Positions 16,642 to 24,672 of a stretch of DNA of 64,000 nt are shown here, one piece after another (the stretch's first letter is position 1; the number at the start of each line of letters is the position of its first letter). The notes beneath the pieces are model-generated. The model did not search any database. It was given only the letters and a program-made list of their open reading frames with translations, and had not been told where the DNA came from. The stretch comes from Actinomadura sp. WMMA1423. GTDB taxonomy: Bacteria; Actinomycetota; Actinomycetes; Streptosporangiales; Streptosporangiaceae. The position numbers and the translations under genes are program-made. The stretch spans positions 4,340,001-4,404,000 of the forward strand of contig NZ_CP041244.1 in assembly GCF_006547145.1 (NCBI RefSeq), given 5' to 3'.

Positions 16642-18459
16642 TCAGGAACCTCCCATGAAGACGCCGGTCCAAAACCGCTGCCGGTCCGGATCGGCTCCGA
16701 ACAGGTACGTCGCCTTCAGCTTGGGCGGCAGCAGCGGCGCCAGCCGGGCCGCCGCCTCCACGTGCCCGCTGAGCTGCGACAGCTCCGCGTTGGCGAACAC
16801 GCGGTGCACGATGTCGGTCGCGTCCGAACCCTCGTCCCCGGCGGCGCGCAGCCGCTCCTCCCAGCCGTCCAGGTCCGCCGCCAGCTCGCGCAGACCCGTC
16901 ACCTGGCTTTGGGCCAGCCGCGCCTCCAGCGCGGTGAGCGGAACGGGCGCGTAGTCGCCGTCGCCCAAATACATCTTGGCGATGTCCAGGGGCAGGCCGG
17001 TTCCGTGCAGGCGGATCAGACGCTCAAGCGTGCGCTTGGTCATCCACTGGCGCCCTTCGTCGTCGATGTCGTTCTTCCACCACTCCAAGACGGTTTCGGC
17101 CACCCCGCCGTAACGGGTTATGAGCCATTCGTTCGCCGGAATGTCATCCGGCTCGATCTCCAGCGAAACGGTGAACCGGGACGCCTGGGCGATGGTGTTG
17201 CGAGACACGAGCAACTTGCGCCCCAAGTAGTAAGGGGGGTTCTGCAAGGCGATCTGGGCGCGGAGACCCTTGATGCGCCGCCCGGCCAGTGACCACTCCT
17301 GCGTGACCTCCATGAGGCGTGCGAACGTGGCCTTGTCCTTGGGACGGTTGTACTCGTCCCAGACGATGGCCTTGTCTCCCGGCTCCAGGAACGGCCCGGA
17401 CAAAAGGTTGTCGAGGGTGCCGTCCAGGGTGGGGACGGGCGCGCACAGGTCCTCCACGTTGGTGACGGGCAGGGAGAAGTAGAGCGGATCGGCGCCGAGT
17501 TCGTCCCGTACGACCTCTTTGACCACTTCCGTCTTGCCGCAGCCGGGCGGACCCTGGACGAGCACGGCCCAGCGCCGCTCGACGGCGGTGCGCACGACGC
17601 GGCGGACGGCGTCCGGCACGTGCGCGGGGTCGGGGACGTCGGCCCCGGCCCGCCGCAGCTCGGCGGCGATGCGGCCGAGGATCTCGGGTGCCCGGTCGTC
17701 GCCCGGCCGTCCACCCTTACCGTCGCCCGAGATGGCGAGCGGCAGGCGCCGGCCGTCGACGAGGGGCAGGCCCCAGGCGAGCGGGAACCCGGCGAGCGCG
17801 CAGTCGAGGACGTGCTCCAGCGTGCGCGGCGACAGCAGCCCGCGCAGCTCCGCGGGCAGCGACGCCCACACCCGGAACACGCCGGTGAGGTCGGTGCCGC
17901 GGAACCTGCGCGACAGCGCGGCCCGCCACGCGGTGTCGGCGGCGGCGACCCGCACCGTCGCCATCCGGTCGAGGACGGCAGGGTCGGTGCGGAGCGCGGC
18001 GGTCTCGGCGAGCGTCTCGTTGTCGGTCAGGAAGACCCCGACGCAGCCGAGCGCGCGCAGGTCGTGCTCGCCGAGCGTCCAGTCGCAGGCGATCTGCATG
18101 AGCTGCGACTGGATCGTCGCGCCCGCCTGGAGTGAGTCGTCGATGAGCAGCACGAAGGGTCTGCCCGGCTTGAGCTGCCGCATGATCAGCTGCCGCAGCA
18201 CCAGTTCCCCGTCCTGGCGGACGGGCGCGTTGACCAGCAGGTCGTCCGGGGTGAGGTTCGCGGCCGGGACGTAGACGAGCGCGGTGTCCTCGCGGCGCCG
18301 GACATGGTCGAAGAACGTGGAGGTCTTGCCGATGCCGTGCTCGCCGAAGACCTGCCCGGTGATCCCGAGCTCGATCATCGTGTCGATGAACCGGGCCAGC
18401 CGCGGCCCGTCCGGCATGCTCATGCGATCAAGTACAGCGGTCCGGAACGTCTGGATCAC
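16642..18459 (-). CDS. Tandem AAA+ ATPase, MoxR-like, partner of a MIDAS protein
   Basis: The 605-residue protein has two P-loop modules. The first has Walker A GEHGIGKT at residues 39-46 and a Walker B-like FVLLIDDSL; the second has GPPGCGKTE near residue 312, Walker B KAIVWDEYNRP and a sensor-1-like IALQNPPYY. The second module resembles MoxR/BchI-type ATPases, which commonly act with von Willebrand A proteins; such a protein is encoded at 21441-22802. The GTG start at 18459 gives the longest frame, but ATG 18423 is also in frame and neither has a clear ribosome binding site. It is divergent from the SDR gene with only 8 bases between the longest starts. Client and process are unknown. Confidence 0.8.
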   Translation of the reverse strand: MIQTFRTAVLDRMSMPDGPRLARFIDTMIELGITGQVFGEHGIGKTSTFFDHVRRREDTALVYVPAANLTPDDLLVNAPVRQDGELVLRQLIMRQLKPGRPFVLLIDDSLQAGATIQSQLMQIACDWTLGEHDLRALGCVGVFLTDNETLAETAALRTDPAVLDRMATVRVAAADTAWRAALSRRFRGTDLTGVFRVWASLPAELRGLLSPRTLEHVLDCALAGFPLAWGLPLVDGRRLPLAISGDGKGGRPGDDRAPEILGRIAAELRRAGADVPDPAHVPDAVRRVVRTAVERRWAVLVQGPPGCGKTEVVKEVVRDELGADPLYFSLPVTNVEDLCAPVPTLDGTLDNLLSGPFLEPGDKAIVWDEYNRPKDKATFARLMEVTQEWSLAGRRIKGLRAQIALQNPPYYLGRKLLVSRNTIAQASRFTVSLEIEPDDIPANEWLITRYGGVAETVLEWWKNDIDDEGRQWMTKRTLERLIRLHGTGLPLDIAKMYLGDGDYAPVPLTALEARLAQSQVTGLRELAADLDGWEERLRAAGDEGSDATDIVHRVFANAELSQLSGHVEAAARLAPLLPPKLKATYLFGADPDRQRFWTGVFMGGS

Positions 18460-18467
18460 CCGATTTA

Positions 18468-19787
18468 ATGGCGCGCATGCGCGACGACGATGTGCGGACC
18501 TGCCTGCGCGTCCTGGCGGAGATGGCGGAGGCGCCGGACGGCCACCCCGAGCTGGCGCGGGTGCGGGCGGCCGCCGGCGCGTTCGTGCGCCGGACCCGCG
18601 AGCGCGAGCGGGCGGCTGCCCGGCTGCGCCGCGCGGCGGCCGACGCGCAGGTGCTCGCCGCGACCGGTACGGGCGCGGCGGGACGGGTCGAGGGCGCGCC
18701 CGCCGAGCCGCCGCGCGAGGCCCTCCCGCCGAGCACGGTGACGGGCGGGCTGCGCGCCTGCTACGTCTGCAAGGCGCACTTCCGGGAGGCGGACGCGTTC
18801 TACCACCGGCTCTGCCCGCCGTGCGCGCGGGAGCACCACCGGCACCGGCACGCGCGCGCCGACCTCGCGGGGCGCCGCGCGATCGTCACGGGCGGGCGGG
18901 TCAAGGCCGGGTTCGAGCTCGTGCTGAAGCTGCTGCGCGACGGCGCCGCCGTGACCGCCCTGACCCGGTTCCCGGCCGACGCGCGCCGCCGCTTCGCCGA
19001 GGTCTCCGACCGGGCCGACTGGCACGACCGGCTCACGGTCGTCGGCATGGACCTGCGAGACCTCCCGTCCCTCGTCCGGTGGTGCGACGCGCTCGTCGAG
19101 GCCGGCGAGCCGCTCGACATCCTGGTGAACCTCGCGGCGCAGACGCTGCGGCACCCGCCGGAGTCGTACGCGGAACTGCTGGCGGGCGAGGAGCGGGCCG
19201 GCGAGCTGGAGGCGGGCGCGGGGCTCGCGGCGCCGGGCGCGCTGCCCGTGCCGCTCTGGACGGGCGCCGTCGACGCGGCGGGCCTGCTCCCCGACCCCTC
19301 CCCCGTCAACTCCTGGACCCGGCTGGTCCACGAGGTCGATCCCGTCGAGCTGCTGGAGGTGCAGCTCATCAACGTGACGGCCCCGTTCGTCCTGCTCGGC
19401 CGGCTGCGTCCCCTGCTGGAGCTGTCGCCGCATCCGCGCCGGTACGTCGTGAACGTCTCGGCGGTCGAGGGGCAGTTCGACCGCGTGTACAAGGGCGCCG
19501 AGCATCCGCACACGAACATGGCGAAGGCCGCGCTCAACATGCTGACGCGCACGAGCGCGTCCGAGCTGGCCGAGCACGGGGTGCACGTCACCAGCGTCGA
19601 CCCCGGCTGGTTCACCGACCAGCAGCCCGAGCCCGCGCGGGCGCGCCGCACCGCCGCCGGGTTCCGGCCGCCGCTGGACGTCGTGGACGCCGCCGCCCGG
19701 ATCTACCACCCGATCGTGCGGGGCGAGCGCGACGGCGACCCGCCGAGCGGCTGCCTGCTGAAGGACTACCGGGCCGTCAACTGGTGA
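18468..19787 (+). CDS. Zinc-ribbon protein with SDR-like Rossmann domain, catalytic Tyr absent
   Basis: The 439-residue protein has a helical, charged N-terminus (1-90), a CxxC...CxxC pair (Cys98, Cys101, Cys116, Cys119) that should bind zinc, and then a Rossmann domain: IVTGGRVKAGFE, LVNLAAQT, VVNVSAVEG, and a late DPGWFTDQ. In ordinary SDRs the active site is YxxxK; here the matching stretch reads TNMAK, so Lys is kept but Tyr is replaced by Thr. It may therefore bind NAD(P) without classic dehydrogenase chemistry, or use another residue. ATG 18468 and ATG 18477 are both possible starts. It lies between the AAA ATPase and the two convergent genes that include the MIDAS protein. Confidence 0.8.
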   Translation: MARMRDDDVRTCLRVLAEMAEAPDGHPELARVRAAAGAFVRRTRERERAAARLRRAAADAQVLAATGTGAAGRVEGAPAEPPREALPPSTVTGGLRACYVCKAHFREADAFYHRLCPPCAREHHRHRHARADLAGRRAIVTGGRVKAGFELVLKLLRDGAAVTALTRFPADARRRFAEVSDRADWHDRLTVVGMDLRDLPSLVRWCDALVEAGEPLDILVNLAAQTLRHPPESYAELLAGEERAGELEAGAGLAAPGALPVPLWTGAVDAAGLLPDPSPVNSWTRLVHEVDPVELLEVQLINVTAPFVLLGRLRPLLELSPHPRRYVVNVSAVEGQFDRVYKGAEHPHTNMAKAALNMLTRTSASELAEHGVHVTSVDPGWFTDQQPEPARARRTAAGFRPPLDVVDAAARIYHPIVRGERDGDPPSGCLLKDYRAVNW

Positions 19788-19821
19788 CCCGTCGCCGGCC
19801 CGGTCTCCTTCGGCGGGCCCG

Positions 19822-21417
19822 TCACCCGGCGACCGCGCCCGCGGTCGCGAGCATCTCGGGCAGCGTCCCGACGAACCCCTCCTGCAGCAGCTTGACCGCC
19901 ACCATCCACGCCTCGGGGCGCCCGCCGAGATGCCGGTCGACGTGCTCGGCGAGGCGGCGCAGCACCCGCGGGTCGGGCAGGCCGCCGGACGGGGCGAGGA
20001 GCGCGTCGACGTCCGCCGCCGCGAGCACGGCGTCGGCGGTGAGGTCCCCCGCACCGCCGAACAGGTGGCGCGCGGTCTCGCCGTAGGCGAGCACGGGGTC
20101 CCAGTGGCGCCGCACGCCCGGTTCGCGGAGGCGGTGCGCGCGCCCGTGGCCGGTCTCCTCGACGAACGGCGGGGCCAGGGCGACGTCCCCGGCCAGCCCG
20201 AGCCGGGCTCTGAGCCGGGCGGTGCCGCGCAGGCCGGGGATCCACAGCGCCTCGGCGACCACCCGCAGCGTCTCCTCGGGGACCGTCGCCGCGACGAGGT
20301 CGGCCGTCAGCGTCCCGGCGGCGAAGCCGTTCCCGACGACCTTGACGATCACGTCCGCGCCCGCGCGCGCCCCGGGCCGGGCGAGGTCGGCGAGCACCTC
20401 GGGCGCGGGGTCGGGCAGGTAGACGGCCGCGCCCGGATGGTCGGCGACGAGCATCCGGACGAGTTCGAGCGGCACATCGGTACGTTTCGCCATGAACCGG
20501 GCGACACGCAGGGGGAGCGGCCCCTCGGCGGCCCTGCGGCGCGGCTCGTCCGCCAGCACCGCCTCCCAGCCCACGCGCGGGATGCAGAAGGCGCGGCGGT
20601 TCACGACCGTCCGGACGAGCGGCGTGCCGCGCCACGGCTCGCAGGCGTCCGCGTCGGCGATCTCGGCGACCGTGCGCAGGAACTCGGGCCGGCGCGCCCG
20701 CCCGGCCAGCTCCCGCAGCCGCCGCTCCCCCTCCGCGCTCGCCAGCGCCGCCTGCGCGTACGCGAGCACGCTCGGCTCCAAGTCGTCCGGGCCCCACCGG
20801 TAGGCGGGCAGCCGCCCGTCCTCGACGAGCCGCCGGACCTCGTGCGCTCGGCCCGCGTCCAGCAGCGTGCGGCAGGCCTGGACGGCGCCGTGCGGATCGG
20901 CGCCCGCGCCGAGGTAGAGCAGCGCGTCCCCGGCCAGGTCGGGGTCGGCCGCGTACAGCAGCGCGTGGTCGAGGGGCTCCTGCCCCCGCGTGGACAGCAG
21001 GTTCTCCCGCACCTGCGGGGGCAGCGGCAGCGGCGTCACGCCGTCCCGCCGGGAGGTCTGGTGGGCGAGCTGGCGGCGCAGGTTGCGCGGGATGCGCCCG
21101 AGCGCGCTCTCGGCGGTCAGCAGGGTCGCGTTGACCTCGGGGTCGTCCAGGTCGAGCAGCCGCCCCAGCAGCTCGGGCGGGTCGCCCGCGAGCACGGCGT
21201 GCTGGACGAGCAGGTCCAGGTCCGCGGCCCGGCCGCGCCGCAGGAGGGCTTCGAGCACGACCCGGTTCGGCATGCCGTGCGTGCTGAGCGTGTGTTCGAG
21301 GAGGCTCAGCGGGAGGTGGCCGAGCAGCACGTCCATCTCACCGGGCGTCGCGAACCGGAGCAGACCGGCCGTGCAGGCGAGGAGGTTCTTGGCGCGGATC
21401 CTGGGATGGGGGGCCAT
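19822..21417 (-). CDS. Large mostly helical protein of unknown function in the AAA/MIDAS locus
   Basis: The 531-residue product has no motif I recognise. It is Leu/Ala/Arg-rich with repeated patterns of about 30-40 residues such as LLLRG/DLLVQHAV/LLDLDDPEVNATLL, suggesting an alpha-solenoid (HEAT- or ankyrin-like) scaffold in the first 230 residues. There is no signal peptide or membrane segment. It is transcribed after the MIDAS/HExxH gene, whose stop lies 23 bases before this start, so the two are likely one operon. A scaffold or client-recognition role with the AAA and MIDAS proteins is inferred from position only. Confidence 0.7.
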   Translation of the reverse strand: MAPHPRIRAKNLLACTAGLLRFATPGEMDVLLGHLPLSLLEHTLSTHGMPNRVVLEALLRRGRAADLDLLVQHAVLAGDPPELLGRLLDLDDPEVNATLLTAESALGRIPRNLRRQLAHQTSRRDGVTPLPLPPQVRENLLSTRGQEPLDHALLYAADPDLAGDALLYLGAGADPHGAVQACRTLLDAGRAHEVRRLVEDGRLPAYRWGPDDLEPSVLAYAQAALASAEGERRLRELAGRARRPEFLRTVAEIADADACEPWRGTPLVRTVVNRRAFCIPRVGWEAVLADEPRRRAAEGPLPLRVARFMAKRTDVPLELVRMLVADHPGAAVYLPDPAPEVLADLARPGARAGADVIVKVVGNGFAAGTLTADLVAATVPEETLRVVAEALWIPGLRGTARLRARLGLAGDVALAPPFVEETGHGRAHRLREPGVRRHWDPVLAYGETARHLFGGAGDLTADAVLAAADVDALLAPSGGLPDPRVLRRLAEHVDRHLGGRPEAWMVAVKLLQEGFVGTLPEMLATAGAVAG

Positions 21418-21440
21418 GGGCCGTCACCGTAGCCGACATG

Positions 21441-22802
21441 TCACCTCGGCCTGACGCGGTGGCACGCCATTCCCCGCCGCTCCGGCCACTCGTCGCCGCC
21501 GGAGGTGATCAGCCAGATCCACCGCCCGGGGTCGGCCGGGCGGATCGGGTCGGCGTACCCGTCGGTCACCACGATGACGGCGTCCGCGGGCTCGTCGCGT
21601 CCCTCCACGTGCCGCCGGACGGCCTCGAAGCTCGTCCCGCCGCCGCCCCGGAGCGGCTCGCCGGGCCGGAACGGCTTCACGGCGGCGTCGAAGGCGATCC
21701 ACTCGGTCTCGGTCCCGTCGATCCGGCCGACCAGCTCGGCCAGCCACCCGACCACGCCGTCCGGCATCGACCCCGACGTGTCCAGCGCGACGACCAGCGA
21801 CTTCACCCGCTGCGGCCCGCGCCGCGCCAGCATCGGCTCGTGCCCGAGCGCCGCGAGCACCGCCCCCCGCTTCTTCGGGTAGACGAGCCGCTCCCCCTCC
21901 TCCAGCTTCGAGGCGAGCACGTCCACCAGCCACCGCTGCCACCACTCGACCCGCCGCGTCGCCGACGTGACGCCCCGCAGCGCGTGCGCGCCGAGGTCGC
22001 CCCAGATCCGGTCGACGCCCTCCGAGGCCCCCTCGGTGCGCCGCAGGAGGTCGAGCAGTTCGCCGCGCGCCGTCCGGTCGCCCCGCCGCGCCGCGACGAG
22101 CACGCTCCTCAGCACCTCGTCGCCGATCCGCCCGGCCGTCTCCCCGTCGAGCGCGTCGACGAGCACGTGGACGCAGGCGGCCCGCCCGGCGCCCGGCGGG
22201 TTCCGCATCCGCCCGAGCTCCCGGTAGACGCTCATGTCGGTCTCGGCCCACTCCTCGTACCGGAGGGGCTCGACGCCCTGCTCCCGCAGGTCCTCGGCGT
22301 ACGCGCCGTACACGCCGCGAGGCGAGATCCCCACGGGCTCGCCGCCGATCTCGGGCAGCCCGCCGCCGAGCCGCGCCAGCGCGACATGGTTGATCGTGAC
22401 CTCGCACGCCAGCGTGAAGACCGGATCGCTCCGCAGGTCGGCGTCCGCGAAGAGGTGCCGCTGCACCAGGTGCCGGGCCTCGTGGAACAGGACGAACCGC
22501 ACTCCTTCGGCCCCGATCCCCACGAAGAACTCGGGGTTGTAGAGCAGCAGGCAGGACCCGTCCCCGGAGGCGACCACGGCCGCCGTGTCGACCGCCGTCG
22601 TCGGCACCTGGTGGTGGCACTTGCTGAACAGCCACGAGGCGATGGCGCTGTGCGTCATCCCCAGTTCGAGCAGCGCACGCTCCTTCAGCCCCCGCGCCGC
22701 CTCGACGACCTCCTCGTCGGCGGGCCGCCACCGCTCCAGCGCCCGCCGGTCGGCGAGCTCGATGACCGGCACCCGCCTCCGCCCGACCTCTCCGTAGCCC
22801 AC
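21441..22802 (-). CDS. DUF2201-like protein: zincin-type HExxH domain plus von Willebrand A (MIDAS) domain
   Basis: The 453-residue protein has two parts. In the N-terminal part, FVLFHEARHLVQRH holds an HExxH motif at residues 107-111, followed by TLACEVTINHVAL, as in putative metallopeptidase domains of the DUF2201 group. The C-terminal part has a complete MIDAS signature, DTSGSM near residue 336, a Thr in GGGGTSF, and VTDGYAD. MIDAS proteins bind a metal and a ligand and usually pair with MoxR/BchI-type AAA ATPases, present here at 16642-18459. GTG 22802 is the only suitable start. Whether the HExxH site cleaves peptides is not known. Confidence 0.82.
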   Translation of the reverse strand: MGYGEVGRRRVPVIELADRRALERWRPADEEVVEAARGLKERALLELGMTHSAIASWLFSKCHHQVPTTAVDTAAVVASGDGSCLLLYNPEFFVGIGAEGVRFVLFHEARHLVQRHLFADADLRSDPVFTLACEVTINHVALARLGGGLPEIGGEPVGISPRGVYGAYAEDLREQGVEPLRYEEWAETDMSVYRELGRMRNPPGAGRAACVHVLVDALDGETAGRIGDEVLRSVLVAARRGDRTARGELLDLLRRTEGASEGVDRIWGDLGAHALRGVTSATRRVEWWQRWLVDVLASKLEEGERLVYPKKRGAVLAALGHEPMLARRGPQRVKSLVVALDTSGSMPDGVVGWLAELVGRIDGTETEWIAFDAAVKPFRPGEPLRGGGGTSFEAVRRHVEGRDEPADAVIVVTDGYADPIRPADPGRWIWLITSGGDEWPERRGMACHRVRPR

Positions 22803-22826
22803 CCCTCAACCCTCCCGGCAACCCGC

Positions 22827-22851
22827 GCCCCGATCCACCGGTTTACGGGGC
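22827..22851 (-). terminator. Weak stem-loop after the TetR gene
   Basis: GCCCCG at 22827-22832 pairs with CGGGGC at 22846-22851 around a 13-base loop, in the 58-base gap between the TetR stop and the MIDAS protein start. There is no T tract, so termination is uncertain. Confidence 0.3.
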
Positions 22852-22860
22852 CCGAGGGGT

Positions 22861-23463
22861 TCAGGCGGGGAGCCCGGCGGCGTGGCGCATCGCCTCCCGC
22901 GCCCGCGCGGCGGCCGAGGGGTCCTCCAGCAGCTGGATCTCCTGGTTGGCGGCCATCGACAGGCCGACCAGCGTCGTGGCGACCTCCTCCGCGGGACGGT
23001 GCGGTCCCGGCAGCGCGGCCTGGGCCGCGGCGACCTCCGCCGCCAGCGCCCGGCGGCCAGCGGCGACGATCTCGCGCAGCCGGTCGCGCAGCGGGCCCGG
23101 CCGCCCGTCGAGCTCGGACGAGGCGGCGGTGAGGAAGCAGCCCCCGGGGAACGGGCAGTCGGCCAGGTAGTCCACCCAGCCGTCGATGAAACGCGCGAGC
23201 CGTTCCGGGCCGGGCGGCAGGCCCTCCAGGGGGTCGACGACCGCGGCGCGGAACACCTGGCAGGCCTGTTCGAGGGCGGCCATGAGCAGCCGCTCGCGCG
23301 ACCCGAACGGCCCGACCAGGCCCGCCTTGCTCATGTCGAGCCGCTGGGCCAGCGACCCGACCGTCAGGCCCTCGAGGCCCAACCGGGAGGCGTCCAGCAC
23401 CGCGGCGCGCACGATCCGCTCGCGCGTCCGGGCCGCTTCGGCCGCCGAGTGACGAGGAGACAT
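22861..23463 (-). CDS. TetR family transcriptional regulator
   Basis: The 200-residue protein has a TetR-type helix-turn-helix at about residues 15-60 (RERIVRAAVLDASRLGLEGLT, then LAQRLDMSKAGLVGPFGSRERLL) and a C-terminal ligand domain with the CPFPGGCFL segment typical of the LfrR/YcdC-like group. It is divergent from the gene at 23536, and the intergenic region has two operator-like inverted repeats, so it probably represses both itself and that neighbour. The effector is unknown. Confidence 0.88.
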   Translation of the reverse strand: MSPRHSAAEAARTRERIVRAAVLDASRLGLEGLTVGSLAQRLDMSKAGLVGPFGSRERLLMAALEQACQVFRAAVVDPLEGLPPGPERLARFIDGWVDYLADCPFPGGCFLTAASSELDGRPGPLRDRLREIVAAGRRALAAEVAAAQAALPGPHRPAEEVATTLVGLSMAANQEIQLLEDPSAAARAREAMRHAAGLPA

Positions 23464-23474
23464 GGCGCCACGAT

Positions 23475-23518
23475 AGCGAACGGGCGTACGCTATGGGCTT
23501 TGGCGAACGACCGTTCGC
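23475..23518. promoter_or_regulatory. Pair of TetR-type operators between divergent genes
   Basis: Two related inverted repeats lie between the TetR start (23463) and the start at 23536. The one at 23503-23518 is GCGAAC-N4-GTTCGC with 6-bp perfect arms; the one at 23475-23492 reads AGCGAACGGGCGTACGCT, with looser symmetry and the same AGCGAAC half. Their starts are 27-28 bp apart. The sites cover the region where both promoters must lie. Assignment to the adjacent TetR protein is inferred from position. Confidence 0.6.
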
Positions 23519-23535
23519 TCAACACGGGAGGCGAC

Positions 23536-24093
23536 ATGACCGACCTGCTCCGGCTCGACGCCACCGCCGTGACCCTGATCGGGCACGACGTGGCACTGAT
23601 CCCCGACACCGCGATGGCGGACCCGACCCCCTGCGAGGGATGGACGGTCACGGACCTGCTCCGGCACATGAACGAGCGCCACGAGGCCATCGCGCGGACC
23701 GTGCTCCCGCCCCTCGAACCGGCCGGAGACCCGCGCGACGGCTTCGCCCTGACCGCCGCCCGCTGCCTCTCCGTCCTCGAACGGGCGGGCGGGACCGTCA
23801 CCATGCCCAGTCTCGGTCCGCTGCCGACCGGGTGGGTGCTCGGCGTCCACGCCGTCGACATGCTGGTCCACCGGTGGGACCTCGCGCGGGCGCTCGGGAC
23901 CGCGCCCGCCGTGCCGTCCCGGATCACCGACGCCGCCCTCCCCCTCGCCCGGGCCAACACGGCCCCCGGCAGCCCCCTCAACGGGCCGGGCGGCGCGTAC
24001 CGGCCGCCCCTCGCCGAAGACCCGGCCCGTCCGGCGATCGACAACATCGCCGCCCTCCTGGGCCGCGATCCGCGCTGGTCCCCGGCGGGCTGA
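23536..24093 (+). CDS. TIGR03086/DinB-like metal-binding protein (mycothiol-dependent enzyme family)
   Basis: The 185-residue product has the signature of this actinobacterial family: TPCEGWTVTDLLRHMNERH in the first third, and the later HAVDMLVHRWDLARALG, with His residues placed for metal binding in a four-helix DinB-like fold. Related proteins include mycothiol-dependent maleylpyruvate isomerase and S-transferases, but most members have no proven reaction. The ATG has a GGGAGG site 6 bases upstream. It is divergent from a TetR gene and probably controlled by it, which suggests a detoxification role (inference). Confidence 0.8.
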   Translation: MTDLLRLDATAVTLIGHDVALIPDTAMADPTPCEGWTVTDLLRHMNERHEAIARTVLPPLEPAGDPRDGFALTAARCLSVLERAGGTVTMPSLGPLPTGWVLGVHAVDMLVHRWDLARALGTAPAVPSRITDAALPLARANTAPGSPLNGPGGAYRPPLAEDPARPAIDNIAALLGRDPRWSPAG

Positions 24094-24170
24094 CGGGTCG
24101 GCGGCCGGGCGCGGCATAGTGGCGGCCCTCAGGGGCGTCTGAGAAGGCGACACCCCCCAGAGGAGGCCCC

Positions 24171-24671
24171 GTGAACCGAGAGGCCCGCGAGAGCTTCGGC
24201 GCGTTCGTCGCGGCGCGGTCGAGCAGGCTCATCCGGACGGCGTACGTCCTGACGGGCGACCAGCACGCCGCCGAGGACCTGCTGCAGAACGCGCTGGCGA
24301 AGACGGCCGCGCGGTGGAGGCACGTGAGCGACAACCCGGAGGCCTACGTGCGCCGCGCCATGTACAACGAGCAGGTGAGCCGGTGGCGGTGGCGCGGCCG
24401 CGAGGCCGTGGTCGCCGAGCCCCCGGACCACCCCTCGCGCGGCCCGGACGTCGACCTGCGGCTGACGCTGGAACGCGCGCTGCTGGCCCTGCCGCCGCGC
24501 AAGAGGGCGGTTCTCGTCCTGCGCTACTACGAGGACCTCCCTGAACGGGAGGTCGCCGAGATCATGGGCTGCTCGGTCGGCACCGTCCGCAGCCAGACCC
24601 ACCGCGCCATCGCCCGGCTCCGGGAACTGGCCCCGGGCCTCGCCAACGACCTCGCGCCCACGGGGAGCTGA
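24171..24671 (+). CDS. SigE family RNA polymerase sigma factor (ECF-like)
   Basis: The 166-residue protein has region 2 (FGAFVAARSSRLIRTAYVLTGDQHAAEDLLQ) and region 4 (RKRAVLVLRYYEDLPEREVAEIMGCSVGTVRS), the standard two-domain plan of ECF sigma factors. TYPE: the RSSRLIRTAYVLTGD start is that of the actinobacterial SigE-like group. GTG 24171 follows AGAGGAGG by 6 bases. The next gene starts one base after the stop and encodes a membrane-anchored protein, the usual place for an anti-sigma factor. Confidence 0.9.
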   Translation: MNREARESFGAFVAARSSRLIRTAYVLTGDQHAAEDLLQNALAKTAARWRHVSDNPEAYVRRAMYNEQVSRWRWRGREAVVAEPPDHPSRGPDVDLRLTLERALLALPPRKRAVLVLRYYEDLPEREVAEIMGCSVGTVRSQTHRAIARLRELAPGLANDLAPTGS

Positions 24672-24672
24672 C

